The notes beneath the pieces are model-generated. The model had not been told where the DNA came from. It made no database searches and was given only the letters and a program-made list of their open reading frames with translations. DNA of 64,000 nucleotides. It comes from Brevundimonas bacteroides DSM 4726 (GTDB lineage: Bacteria > Pseudomonadota > Alphaproteobacteria > Caulobacterales > Caulobacteraceae). The DNA is taken from NCBI RefSeq assembly GCF_000701445.1, contig NZ_KL370782.1, positions 183,367 through 247,366 of the forward strand. The letters are read 5' to 3'. Of this stretch, positions 37,061-45,578 are shown one piece after another. Each line of letters opens with the position of its first letter. Position 1 is the stretch's first letter. Both the position numbers and the translations under genes were made by a program.

Positions 37061-37932
37061 GCACGATCGCGGCGCTGCCCGACGTCCTCATCCGCCCCGT
37101 CGTCCGCATGGCCCTGACCGAGGACCTGGGCCGGGCAGGAGACGTCACGGCCGCCGCCTGCATCCCCGAAGGCGCCCGCATGCGCGCTCGGTTCGTGGCG
37201 CGCAAACCCGGCGTCGCGGCCGGTCTGGCCTGCGTCCGCGTCGCGCTGGAGGAGATGGACGCCGGGGCTTCGATTACCCTCAACGCCGCCGACGGCGAGG
37301 CCTTCGCGGCCGGGGCCGTGCTGGCCGAAGCCGAGGCCGACGCCCGCGCCTTCCTCTCGGCCGAACGGACGGCGCTGAACCTTCTGGGGCGCCTGTGCGG
37401 CGTCGCCACCCTGACCCGCGACTACGTCCGCGCGGTCGAGGGGACCGGCGCACGCATCGCCGATACCCGCAAGACCACGCCGGGCCTGCGCGCTCTCGAG
37501 AAGCACGCCGTGCGCTGCGGCGGCGGGGTCAACCACCGCTTCGGCCTGGATGACGCGGTGCTGATCAAGGACAACCACGTCGCCGTCTGCGGTGGTGTGG
37601 AGGCGGCCGTCCGCGACGCCCGCGCCCACGTCGGCCACCTGATGAAGATCGAGCTGGAGGTCGACGGGCTCGACCAGTTCCGGCGGGCGCTGGCTCTTGT
37701 CGAGGCTGGCTCCGGCCCCGACGTCGTCATGCTCGACAACTTCGCGCTCGCCGACCTGTCCGGGGCCGTTCGGTTGCGCGATGCGGCGGGCGTCCGGCTG
37801 ACGCTCGAGGCCTCCGGCGGCGTCAATCTCCAGACGGTGCGCGCGATCGCCGAGACCGGCGTGGACGTCATCTCGGTCGGGGCCCTGACGCATTCGGCGC
37901 CTGTTCTCGACATCGGCCTGGACGCCGTTTGA
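37057..37932 (+). CDS. nadC: Nicotinate-nucleotide pyrophosphorylase (carboxylating)
   Basis: Converts quinolinate and PRPP to nicotinate mononucleotide. The 291-residue protein has LTEDLGRAGDVT, ERTALNLLGRLCGVAT, ADTRKTTPGLRALEKHAVRCGGGVNHR (spread), DDAVLIKDNHV and VMLDNF, all standard for the family. It overlaps nadB by 4 bases and closes the nadA-M50-nadB-nadC gene run. Confidence 0.98.
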   Translation: MSTIAALPDVLIRPVVRMALTEDLGRAGDVTAAACIPEGARMRARFVARKPGVAAGLACVRVALEEMDAGASITLNAADGEAFAAGAVLAEAEADARAFLSAERTALNLLGRLCGVATLTRDYVRAVEGTGARIADTRKTTPGLRALEKHAVRCGGGVNHRFGLDDAVLIKDNHVAVCGGVEAAVRDARAHVGHLMKIELEVDGLDQFRRALALVEAGSGPDVVMLDNFALADLSGAVRLRDAAGVRLTLEASGGVNLQTVRAIAETGVDVISVGALTHSAPVLDIGLDAV

Positions 37933-37988
37933 GGGAACGGCCGACGCCGGGCGGGGTTGTCTTTCGTGACAGCACCCAAGGAGCCCAC

Positions 37989-38201
37989 ATGGCCACGCCC
38001 CCGAAAATCCCCAAGGAACAGACGAGCTTCGCCGACCACGGCGCGATGGATCCCGACGACCTGCTGGCCGATCGTCGCGATCGTCGCACCGGCGTGCCGA
38101 CCGGTCAGCCCGGCGACGCCGACGTGAACACCAAGCAGCAGGGCCGCTTCGGCGACATCAAGCAGAACACGACCCATCAGGGCTATCAGCAGGACCGCTG
38201 A
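37989..38201 (+). CDS. Small hydrophilic protein, hypothetical (pair member 1)
   Basis: A 70-residue, wholly hydrophilic protein. ATG 37989 has the ribosome binding site AAGGAG 7 bases upstream. The composition is rich in Asp, Gln, Lys and Gly (NTKQQGRFGDIKQNTTHQG, DDLLADRRDRRTGV), predicted disordered. The next gene begins 2 bases after its stop. The pattern resembles small stress-associated proteins of Caulobacterales but no family can be named. Confidence 0.8.
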   Translation: MATPPKIPKEQTSFADHGAMDPDDLLADRRDRRTGVPTGQPGDADVNTKQQGRFGDIKQNTTHQGYQQDR

Positions 38202-38203
38202 TC

Positions 38204-38434
38204 ATGGCCGACAACAACCAGCATACCCCCGAACCTGTCGACCAGAAGCGCTGGGGCGGTCCAGGCTCCAGCCATCAGAACGCCAAGGCCGAGCCGCCGT
38301 CCTTCGAGGATCCTCGCGACGGCGGTCCGACCAATCCCAAGAACAGCAAGGTCTCAGGCGGCGGCGGCGAGCGGGACATCAAGCACAGCCACATCGACGA
38401 GCGCCGCCCGTCCAAGGGCGACCGCGACGCCTGA
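38204..38434 (+). CDS. Small hydrophilic protein, hypothetical (pair member 2)
   Basis: A 76-residue, charge-rich disordered protein (MADNNQHTPEPVDQKRWGGPG, PRDGGPTNPKNSKVSGGG, ERDIKHSHIDERRPSKGD). It starts 2 bases after the previous gene, so the two are translated together. No domains. It shares the polar, Gly/Pro/Lys-rich character of its partner without clear sequence identity. Confidence 0.78.
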   Translation: MADNNQHTPEPVDQKRWGGPGSSHQNAKAEPPSFEDPRDGGPTNPKNSKVSGGGGERDIKHSHIDERRPSKGDRDA

Positions 38435-38437
38435 GCC

Positions 38438-39625
38438 TCAGGCCTCGGGCGCGGAGACGGAAGCCGCGTCCACCGCGACCGGTTCGATCGCCGGGGCTGG
38501 AGTCGCCGCGGGGGCTGGCGGAGTCGAGGCGGAGGCAGCGGCCGGCGCCTCTCCGTTCGCCAGACCTTCCTGGGCCAGCAGGGCCGTATAGGCGATGGCC
38601 TGTCCCGCCTGACGCAGCGGGGAGGTCGGATCGAGGCTGGCCTGAACCAGCTGGGCGCCGTCGTTCACGGTCGAGGGACGCGCGGCGTAGCTGAAGGCCG
38701 TCGACGAACCCGCCCGTCCGCCGAAGCGGTAAAAGACGTGGCTGCCGACCTGGTTGACGCGGATCAGGCTGTTTCTCCAGCGCGGCGCGACATTGGTCGT
38801 GTGGAAGTGGGTGGCGTTGCCGACGCCGGCGTAGACCGCGCCGGACAAGGCGGCGGAGGCGATGTCGCGGGCCCGGTTCCAGGCGGCCCGGTTGACCGGT
38901 CCGCGCATGGAGCCGTCGCAGGTGAAGCTGAACTGGCAGCCGACGCGGCGTCCCGAGCCCTGGAACACCACGCCGCAGACGGTGTTGGGGAAGGCCCCGT
39001 GCCGCGCGCGGTTCAGGACCACCTGCGCCACGGCGCGCATGCCGTCCGAGCCTTCGCCGCGTGCTTCATAGTAGGCGGCCTGCGTCAGGCACTCGAGATC
39101 GCGCGAGGCGTCCAGCGCGCTCGACAGACGGAAGGGCCGCGCGGCGTCGGCGAGCGTGTTCAGATTGGCGCGGCGCAGATCCGAGGGACCCTCGGCGCCG
39201 CGAAGCTGCTCAAGCCGCGCGGTCAGCAGTTCGGCCTGACGGTCGCGCTGGGCCGAACCGGCGACGGTATAGGGATCATGGCGCCGGGCGATGGCCAGCG
39301 CGCTGGCGTCGAGACCCCCGGCCGCGGCGGCCAGGGCCTCTTCGGTGAAACCAGCGGCGGTGGCGCCTTCCAGGCGCTCGGCCTGGGCCCGCACGGTCGT
39401 CGCCTTCGCCACGCTGCCGCCCAGATAGGCGCAGCCGATCGCCAGTCCCACAAGGCCTCCGAACAGGGCCGCCGCCGTCACGGGCCGGATCCTGGCCACA
39501 TGGTCGGGACGCGCGTCGGCGCTCGTGGAAGACGAATCGAACAAAGGCTCAGTCCTGTGCGGCAGGGCGGAAAGCGTCGCCCCCTGGGGTCGTCTCGCGT
39601 GGGGACCGGGCGCGCAACCCGCCAC
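38438..39625 (-). CDS. Cell wall hydrolase (SleB-type), membrane-anchored
   Basis: Peptidoglycan hydrolase of up to 395 residues. One N-terminal transmembrane helix (PVTAAALFGGLVGLAIGCAYLGG, about residues 48-70) follows a basic, Pro-rich cytoplasmic lead. The hydrolase domain (about residues 180-320) has the SleB signature: DLECLTQAAYYEARGEGSDGMRAVAQVVLNRARH with the catalytic Glu, then QFSFTCDGS and AGVGNATHFHT with the His pair. The C-terminus is Ala/Pro-rich. The start is uncertain: GTG at 39625 has a GAGGGA site, and TTG at 39544 (LFDSSSTS) is an alternative. Confidence 0.88.
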   Translation of the reverse strand: MAGCAPGPHARRPQGATLSALPHRTEPLFDSSSTSADARPDHVARIRPVTAAALFGGLVGLAIGCAYLGGSVAKATTVRAQAERLEGATAAGFTEEALAAAAGGLDASALAIARRHDPYTVAGSAQRDRQAELLTARLEQLRGAEGPSDLRRANLNTLADAARPFRLSSALDASRDLECLTQAAYYEARGEGSDGMRAVAQVVLNRARHGAFPNTVCGVVFQGSGRRVGCQFSFTCDGSMRGPVNRAAWNRARDIASAALSGAVYAGVGNATHFHTTNVAPRWRNSLIRVNQVGSHVFYRFGGRAGSSTAFSYAARPSTVNDGAQLVQASLDPTSPLRQAGQAIAYTALLAQEGLANGEAPAAASASTPPAPAATPAPAIEPVAVDAASVSAPEA

Positions 39626-39762
39626 ATCCAGTCCCTCGCGGATCGGAGATCGACGAACGCGCCGATATCCGGAAAGCGGGCCTTTATCCCGGACAGTATG
39701 GCCAGAATGGGGCTGATTCGCAAGTCGTTGTTGCAGCGCAGCAATTTCCGGCAGATCCCTGC

Positions 39763-39813
39763 TTGACGCCTCACACAGTATGCGTCATACACTGTGCGGC
39801 ACACACTATGTGT
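39763..39813 (+). promoter_or_regulatory. Promoter with palindromes in front of the PadR gene
   Basis: TTGACG (39763-39768) and a weak TACACT (39788-39793) at 19-base spacing form a possible promoter. TATG-CGT-CATA (39779-39789) and ACACA-CTA-TGTGT (39801-39813) are short palindromes that overlap or follow it, as expected for PadR autorepression sites. Confidence 0.5.
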
Positions 39814-39829
39814 CGCACGGAGAGTTATT

Positions 39830-40159
39830 TTGTCCGCCGACGACGAGCTTTTTGAATCCATGCGGCTGGAGCTGCGGCGCGGGTCGCTGGTGCTGGCGGT
39901 GCTCGCCTGTCTGCGGACCGAACGCTACGGCTACACCCTGCGCCAGGCGCTGGCGGCCGACGGGCTGGAGATGGAGGAATCGACCCTCTACCCCCTGCTG
40001 CGCCGCCTGGAATCTCAAGGGTTGCTGCTCAGCGAGTGGCGGGAGGAGGAGAAGCGCAGGAAGCGCTTCTATGTGCTCTCGCCGCTGGGCGCGTCCCTGC
40101 TGGAACGACTGACCGCCGAGTGGCGCGCCATCGGCGGCTCGCTGGACCGGCTTCTCTGA
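39830..40159 (+). CDS. PadR-family transcriptional regulator
   Basis: Winged-helix regulator of 109 residues. TTG at 39830 has GGAGAG 5 bases upstream; the frame could also be read from GTG 39794 but that would include operator DNA. The protein has LRRGSLVLAVLACLRTERYGYTLRQAL, MEESTLYPLLRRLESQGLL and EEKRRKRFYVLSPLGA, the standard PadR winged helix with its beta-hairpin wing. The gene downstream encodes a HAAS-type membrane protein, the usual partner of PadR in many bacteria, so they probably form an operon that responds to an envelope signal. Confidence 0.93.
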   Translation: MSADDELFESMRLELRRGSLVLAVLACLRTERYGYTLRQALAADGLEMEESTLYPLLRRLESQGLLLSEWREEEKRRKRFYVLSPLGASLLERLTAEWRAIGGSLDRLL

Positions 40160-40190
40160 CATCCGAACATTCATTGGGGAGGGACAGGCC

Positions 40191-41333
40191 ATGACCACGC
40201 CGTCCGAGGATATCATCGACCGCTGGCTGGAGGCCGTGGCCGCCCAGCTGCCACCCGAGACCCGGGCCGACATCACCGACGAACTGCGCGAGCTGATCGT
40301 CTCGCGCATGGAGGCGAAGGAGGCCGAACTCGGCCGCGACCTGACGGCCGACGAGGTCGAGGGCGTCCTGAGGGAGATCGGCCATCCTCTCGCGGTCGCC
40401 GCCCGCTATCGCGCCGGCCCCGACAGCCTGATCGGGCCGGAGCTTCTGCCCTGGTGGCTGTACGGGGTGAAGGCGGGGCTGCTGGTGCTGCTCGCCATCC
40501 ACGCCCTGTCGCTGGTCGTGACCCTGATCAGCGGCCCGCGCGATCCCGGCCAGGCCATCAGCCAGGCCTTCCACGGCTTCTTCGGCTCCGGCCTGACGCT
40601 GATCGGGGCGCTGACGCTGGCGGGCGCGATCATGGAGCACTATCGGATCCGGCCGAAGTGGATGACCGAGTGGCGGGCCAAGGACCTGTCCCTGTTCGGC
40701 CTGTCCGACCCCACGACCTGGGGCGTCAAGGCCAGGGAGGCCTCAAAGACCTCGACCGCCGGCGGCGTGAACATCCGCCCCGTCCAGGTGCGCGTCGGCG
40801 GCTCGAGCCCGGCGGGCGAAGCGGTGTTCTCGATCCTGGCGCTCGGCCTGTTCGTCCTGTGGTGGCTGGGTCTGGTTAGCTTTCCGGGCCTGGCGACCTT
40901 CGAGGTCGCGGATCAGCCGGTCACGGTGGCCGGGGCGCCGGTGTGGACCACGCTCTACGCCCCCATCCTGGCCTTCGCCCTCGTGCAGATGGCGGTCGAT
41001 CTGTTTACCCTGATCAATCCGACGGCCGAGCGGTTGCGGGCCCTGTTTCGCGCCGCCGTTGCCGCCGCCAACCTGGTTCTCCTGTGGTTCATCGCCCAGG
41101 CGGGCGACCTGTTCGTCCTGACCTCGGCCGGACAGAAGGCCACCGTGGCCATCGACCAGGCCTACCTGACGCTCGACTGGCTGCGCATGCTCGACGAGCG
41201 GGGCCGCGACTTGCCCGGCGTCGCCTCGACCCTGTCCATCGTGCTGACGTGGTCGGCGGTGGTGATGGCGATATCGCTTTTGGGGTCGGCGATGCTAAAC
41301 CTATGGCGGACTGTTCGGCCGAAGGTTGCGTAA
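40191..41333 (+). CDS. HAAS-domain (DUF1700-like) membrane signalling protein
   Basis: A 380-residue protein. N-terminal helical signal domain (IIDRWLEAVAAQLPPETRADITDEL ... RDLTADEVEGVLREIGHPLAVAARYR) is the HAAS/DUF1700 pattern found next to PadR regulators. Then several transmembrane helices (WLYGVKAGLLVLLAIHALSLVVTLI, GSGLTLIGALTLAGAIM, SILALGLFVLWWLGLVS, TLYAPILAFALVQMAVDLF, AAVAAANLVLLWFIA, AVVMAISLLGSAML). The likely role is to sense membrane state and control the PadR repressor. 31 bases after padR. Confidence 0.88.
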   Translation: MTTPSEDIIDRWLEAVAAQLPPETRADITDELRELIVSRMEAKEAELGRDLTADEVEGVLREIGHPLAVAARYRAGPDSLIGPELLPWWLYGVKAGLLVLLAIHALSLVVTLISGPRDPGQAISQAFHGFFGSGLTLIGALTLAGAIMEHYRIRPKWMTEWRAKDLSLFGLSDPTTWGVKAREASKTSTAGGVNIRPVQVRVGGSSPAGEAVFSILALGLFVLWWLGLVSFPGLATFEVADQPVTVAGAPVWTTLYAPILAFALVQMAVDLFTLINPTAERLRALFRAAVAAANLVLLWFIAQAGDLFVLTSAGQKATVAIDQAYLTLDWLRMLDERGRDLPGVASTLSIVLTWSAVVMAISLLGSAMLNLWRTVRPKVA

Positions 41334-41378
41334 AGGGTTGGACGGTGAGACCCTCGATCTTTACCGACGGAGGGGCTC

Positions 41379-41621
41379 ATGCTCGTTTCTTCTGGCGTTC
41401 TCGCGGCCCTTTTCCTTCTCGGCCCGCAGGTCACCGACCCGACCGCTCGGACAATCCTGAACCCGCCCACCACGACCCTCAGCGAGGTCGCTGTGGAGGG
41501 AGAGGCCGAGGAAGTCCGCGAGGATATCGCCCTGCGCCGCAATCCCGATGAGGTCATCTGTGAGACGCGCGCCGTTACTGGCAGCCGCTTCAACCAGCGC
41601 CGTTGTCGCACGCGCCAGTAG
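41379..41621 (+). CDS. Small secreted protein with CETRAVTGSR motif, hypothetical
   Basis: An 80-residue protein. ATG 41379 has a GGAGGGG site. An N-terminal hydrophobic segment (LVSSGVLAALFLLGPQV) could be a signal or anchor. The C-terminus has Cys-x5-TGSR-x5-Cys in ICETRAVTGSRFNQRRC, a motif I recognise from short uncharacterised secreted proteins of Sphingomonads and Caulobacterales. Function unknown. Confidence 0.8.
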   Translation: MLVSSGVLAALFLLGPQVTDPTARTILNPPTTTLSEVAVEGEAEEVREDIALRRNPDEVICETRAVTGSRFNQRRCRTRQ

Positions 41622-41802
41622 GCGGCGACGGCGCAAGGCGAGGCCCAGCGCCTTGTCGGGGAACTAACCCGCGGCTCCGGCTCGACCGACGCCGCCCTGA
41701 CGGCTGGTCCAGCGACCGGCCCGCAATAGGACGCGGTCTCCTGGCAACCTTCATGTCCGAAAACCGCGAGACTTGGATCGGCCGACGGTCCATTCTCGCG
41801 GC

Positions 41803-42915
41803 ATGGACACCGTCGCGACCCTTCTGGACCAGGACGCCTGCTATCGCGCGGTGCTGACGCGCGACGCGCGGTTCGACGGACGGTTCTTCGGCTGCGTTAA
41901 GACGACGGGCATCTACTGTCGCCCCGTCTGCCCGGCCCGGACGCCGAAACGCGAGAACATGATCTTCGTGCCGACGGCGGCGGCGGCCGAAGAGGCCGGG
42001 TTTCGCGCCTGCCTGCGCTGCCGGCCCGAGACTGCACCCGACATGGGCGCGTGGCGAGGCACCTCCAACACCGTCAGCCGGGCGCTCAGCCTGATCGAGC
42101 AGGGCGCGCTCGACGAGGGCGACGTCGATGCTCTGGCCGGTCGGCTGGGGGTCGGCGAGCGCCAGCTGCGCCGCCTGTTCCGCCAGCATCTGGGGGCCGC
42201 CCCGGTCAGCGTGGCCCAGACGCGGCGGGTGCTTCTGGCCAAGGCCCTGATCCAGGAGAGCGACCTGTCGATGGCCCAGGTGGCGCTGGCGTCCGGGTTC
42301 GGCTCGGTCCGGCGGTTCAATGAGACCTTCCAGGCGCTCTACGCCCGCCCGCCATCGACCCTGCGTCGTCGTGCCGAGCGGCCCGGCGACGGCGGGGTGC
42401 GGCTCAGCCTGCCCTATCGCCCGCCCTACGACTGGGACGCCCTGCAGGCGGCGCTCGCCGCGCGGGGCGATGCGGTGGTCAGGGGCGTATGGCGGCGCGA
42501 TCTGGCGCGCGACATCGACGGGGCCGAAGGTTTCGTCACGGCGACGCCCGGCGAACCGGGGCGCTTGAAGCTGGTCGTCGAGGCCGACGACCTGCGGGCC
42601 TTGCCGGGCGTACTGGCCCGCGTGCGGCGGGTGTTCGACCTGTCGGCCGATCCCGAAGCCATAGCGCGAGACCTCTCGGCCGACCCGGTGCTGAGGCCTC
42701 TGGTCGAGGCCCGACCCGGGCTGCGCCTGCCCGGTCTGTGGGTGGACGCCGGCGACGACGCGCCCAGCGACCGGCTGGCGGACGAGGATCAGGCTCTGGC
42801 CCGGCGGGCTGAGAGCTGGCGGCCCTGGCGGGCCTATGGGGCGCTGCAACTGCGCATGGCGGGGATTGCGGCGGCCGAACTGACGGAGAGAGACGATGAG
42901 CGACAAGCGGCCTGA
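41803..42915 (+). CDS. Ada-AraC-AlkA_N protein missing its DNA glycosylase domain
   Basis: A 370-residue regulator. Residues 1-80 are the Ada zinc domain with the four metal Cys (FFGCVKTTGIYCRPVCPAR, then FRACLRCRPE), which takes a methyl group from DNA phosphotriesters. Residues 85-185 are an AraC helix-turn-helix (GVGERQLRRLFRQHLG, AQVALASGFGSVRRFNETF). Residues 195-313 are the AlkA N-terminal domain (RLSLPYRPPYDWDAL ... LVEARPGLRLPGLW). In normal AlkA fusions the helix-hairpin-helix glycosylase with its catalytic Asp follows; here the sequence jumps to the final helix AESWRPWRAYGALQLR at residue 336. The catalytic domain is absent. ogt overlaps its 3' end. Confidence 0.88.
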   Translation: MDTVATLLDQDACYRAVLTRDARFDGRFFGCVKTTGIYCRPVCPARTPKRENMIFVPTAAAAEEAGFRACLRCRPETAPDMGAWRGTSNTVSRALSLIEQGALDEGDVDALAGRLGVGERQLRRLFRQHLGAAPVSVAQTRRVLLAKALIQESDLSMAQVALASGFGSVRRFNETFQALYARPPSTLRRRAERPGDGGVRLSLPYRPPYDWDALQAALAARGDAVVRGVWRRDLARDIDGAEGFVTATPGEPGRLKLVVEADDLRALPGVLARVRRVFDLSADPEAIARDLSADPVLRPLVEARPGLRLPGLWVDAGDDAPSDRLADEDQALARRAESWRPWRAYGALQLRMAGIAAAELTERDDERQAA

Positions 42916-43420
42916 AACCCTGACCGTCGACCGGATGTCGACGCCGGTCGGCGAGGTGCTGATCGTGACCGACGCCGAGGGCGCGGTGCGGGCGCTGGAT
43001 TTCACGGACTTCGAGGCGCGAATGATGCGGCTGCTCGCCCGCCATGCGCCCGGAGCGATCCTGGTCCCCGGCCGGGCGCCGGAGCCGGTGCGCCGGGCCG
43101 TCTCGGCCTACTTCGACGGCGACGTGCGCGCGCTCGACGCCTTGCCCGTGCGAACCTCCGGCACCGCCTTTCAGGCCGAAGTCTGGGCGGCGTTGCGCAC
43201 TATTCCGGTCGGCGAGACCCGCAGCTACGGCCAGCTCGCCGCCGCCATCGGCCGCCCGGGCGCGGTACGGGCCGTGGGGCTGGCCAACGGCTCCAATCCC
43301 ATCGGCGTCATCGTGCCCTGCCACCGGGTGATCGGCTCGAACGGAACCCTGACCGGCTATGCGGGTGGACTGGAGCGCAAGCGCTGGCTGCTGGCGCACG
43401 AGGCCGCGCACGCGGTTTGA
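42896..43420 (+). CDS. ogt: Methylated-DNA-protein cysteine methyltransferase
   Basis: Direct repair of O6-methylguanine; suicide transfer to a Cys. The 174-residue protein has the C-terminal domain with GTAFQAEVWAALRTIPVGETRSYGQLAA and the active-site IVPCHRVIGSNG, then LTGYAGGLERKRWLL. The start overlaps the end of the Ada-like gene by 20 bases, so they are cotranscribed as an adaptive-response unit. Confidence 0.97.
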   Translation: MSDKRPETLTVDRMSTPVGEVLIVTDAEGAVRALDFTDFEARMMRLLARHAPGAILVPGRAPEPVRRAVSAYFDGDVRALDALPVRTSGTAFQAEVWAALRTIPVGETRSYGQLAAAIGRPGAVRAVGLANGSNPIGVIVPCHRVIGSNGTLTGYAGGLERKRWLLAHEAAHAV

Positions 43421-43612
43421 GCTCTGGTTCAGCCTGCGTTCATCCGCGTTTCGTGACGGTTCGGTTACCATAAGGGTTGTCGGGGCTTTCCCGTCGTGCT
43501 GCTTATGCCGCCGTCCCGGATCGGGGTCCGGGATGACAAGAGCGCCAGGGAGAGGCGCGCCAGCAGGGAGTTAGCTTTTGATCCGGTCACCACAGGCGGC
43601 GAGGCCCGCCAG

Positions 43613-45556
43613 ATGAATATCGTCATCCTTCTGGGGGTGATCATCACCCTGGTGACCGGCATTCCGGTCCTGCTGCAGATTCTGAAGGGCCACCCCAAGG
43701 GCCTGATCGTATGCTTCTTCGCCGAGATGTGGGAGCGCTTCTCCTTCTACGGCATGCGCGGCCTGCTGATCTTCTTCCTGACCCAACACTTCCTGTTCGA
43801 CGACGACTTCGCCTCGGGCCAGTACGGCACCTATGGCTCGCTCGTGTACCTGCTGCCCCTGATCGGCGGCATCGTGGCGGACCGCTATATCGGCACCCGC
43901 AAGGCCATCATGTTCGGCGCCATCCTGCTGGTCATGGGTCACGGCCTGATGGCCTATGAAGGCCGTCCGGCGACCCAGACCCTGACCTATGGCGGTCAGG
44001 AGTACGCGGTGCAGATCGAGGGCCGCGGCGAGGCGCGCGAGACCCGCCTGCTGGTCGACGGCCAGCCGTATGAATACACCTCCGGAGAGACCGGCCTGAC
44101 CATCGAGGGCCTGGCCCCCGGCGGCGCCCTGCCCAACGTCCTGCCGACCGGCCAGTACGAACTGTCGGCCGAGCGCGACCAGAACGGGGTCAACGCCTTC
44201 TACCTGGCGCTATCGCTGATCATCATGGGCGTGGGCTTCCTGAAGCCGAACATCTCGACGCTGGTGGGCCAGCTCTATCCGCAGGGCGATCCCCGGCGGG
44301 ATTCGGGCTTCACGCTTTACTACTACGGCATCAACCTGGGGGCCTTCTGGGCGGCGGTTCTGTGCGGCTATCTGGGCCAGAACTACGGCTGGGGCTGGGG
44401 CTTCGGCCTCGCGGGCATCGGCATGTTCCTCGGCCTGATCGTCTTCTGGCTGGGCAAGCCGCTGCTGCAGGGCAAGGGCGAAAGCCCCTTCCCCGAGCTG
44501 ATCAAGAAGCCCGTGATGGGCTTCCTGAACCGCGAGACCATCATCTATCTGCTGGGCTTCGTCGGCGTCGGCGCGCTTTTCTTCATCGTGCCGAACCACA
44601 CGCTCGTGGGTCAGGGCCTCTTGATCTCGACCATCGCGGCCCTGGGCTTCATCGCTTGGTTCATCATCTTCAAGCTCAGGGGCGACAAGGTCGCGCGCGA
44701 GCGGATGATGCTGGCCACGGTGCTGATCTTCGGCTCGGCGGTGTTCTTCACCCTGTTCGAACAGGCCGGCTCCTCGCTGAACCTGTTCGCGGATCGCAAC
44801 GTCGATCTGGCGGTGACGCAGCAGGCCGGGACCTTCCTGGGCATCCCCTACGGCACCCCGGCCCAGCTGGAAGCCGCGGGCATGGCCGTCAGCGGCTGGG
44901 GCTGGATCGACACCTCGATCACCGCGGCCCAGACCCAGTCGTTCAACGCCGGCTTCATCCTGATCTTCGCGCCGGTGTTCGCCGCCCTGTGGGCCTTCCT
45001 GGGCTCGAAGAAGATGGACCCCAATCCGGTGGTGAAGTTCGGCCTGGGCATCATCCAGGTCGGCCTCGGCTTCCTGGTGGTGGTCTGGGGCGCCAACTCC
45101 GGCATGGTGGACGACAGCTTCCGCACGCCGCTGGTGCTGCTGGGCCTGCTCTACATGCTGCACACGACGGGAGAGCTGTTCCTGTCGCCGGTGGGCCTGT
45201 CGGAGATCACCAAGCTGTCGGTCGCCTCGATCGTCAGCTTCATGATGGCGGTGTGGTTCATGGCCTCGGCCATCGCCCACTTCCTGGGCGGCGAGATCGC
45301 CAAGCTGGCGGGCACCGAGACAGTCGGGGGTCAGGTCACCAATCCGGAGGCGGCGCTGCAGACGTCGCTGGAGACCTTCAACCTGATCGGCCTGTGGGGC
45401 GTGGGCATCGGCATCGGCTTCATCGTGCTGAGCTTCTTCATCGCCAAATGGTCCAACGGCGCCAACGACCCGGACGCCCATCCGGGACCCACGGTGACGG
45501 ACATGGGCCGCGAGGACGGTAACGTCGCCCGGCCGGGAGCCACCACCACCGGCTGA
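43613..45556 (+). CDS. Proton-dependent oligopeptide (POT) transporter
   Basis: Inner-membrane peptide/H+ symporter of 647 residues with about 14 hydrophobic helices. The ATG at 43613 is chosen because the first helix begins there (NIVILLGVIITLVTGIPVLLQ); the frame is open further upstream. The family motif ERFSFYGMRGLLIFFL is at residues 36-51; another POT motif ILMGVGFLKPNISTLVG is at about 210. A large periplasmic-type insertion (residues 110-190) has a DGQPYEY/GQYELSAERD beta-rich loop not present in small POTs. A bidirectional terminator follows. Confidence 0.95.
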   Translation: MNIVILLGVIITLVTGIPVLLQILKGHPKGLIVCFFAEMWERFSFYGMRGLLIFFLTQHFLFDDDFASGQYGTYGSLVYLLPLIGGIVADRYIGTRKAIMFGAILLVMGHGLMAYEGRPATQTLTYGGQEYAVQIEGRGEARETRLLVDGQPYEYTSGETGLTIEGLAPGGALPNVLPTGQYELSAERDQNGVNAFYLALSLIIMGVGFLKPNISTLVGQLYPQGDPRRDSGFTLYYYGINLGAFWAAVLCGYLGQNYGWGWGFGLAGIGMFLGLIVFWLGKPLLQGKGESPFPELIKKPVMGFLNRETIIYLLGFVGVGALFFIVPNHTLVGQGLLISTIAALGFIAWFIIFKLRGDKVARERMMLATVLIFGSAVFFTLFEQAGSSLNLFADRNVDLAVTQQAGTFLGIPYGTPAQLEAAGMAVSGWGWIDTSITAAQTQSFNAGFILIFAPVFAALWAFLGSKKMDPNPVVKFGLGIIQVGLGFLVVVWGANSGMVDDSFRTPLVLLGLLYMLHTTGELFLSPVGLSEITKLSVASIVSFMMAVWFMASAIAHFLGGEIAKLAGTETVGGQVTNPEAALQTSLETFNLIGLWGVGIGIGFIVLSFFIAKWSNGANDPDAHPGPTVTDMGREDGNVARPGATTTG

Positions 45557-45578
45557 TCCAGCCGTCGGTGGAAACGAA

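Noticed and set aside
39478..39861. Reverse-strand frame of 127 residues overlapping the cell wall hydrolase start and padR promoter
   Set aside because: It runs through the padR operator and start and shows no recognisable protein pattern.
43515..43534. Hairpin TCCCGGA...TCCGGGA upstream of the POT transporter as a terminator
   Set aside because: Stem is short, no T-run, and it probably belongs to a common intergenic repeat; evidence too weak.
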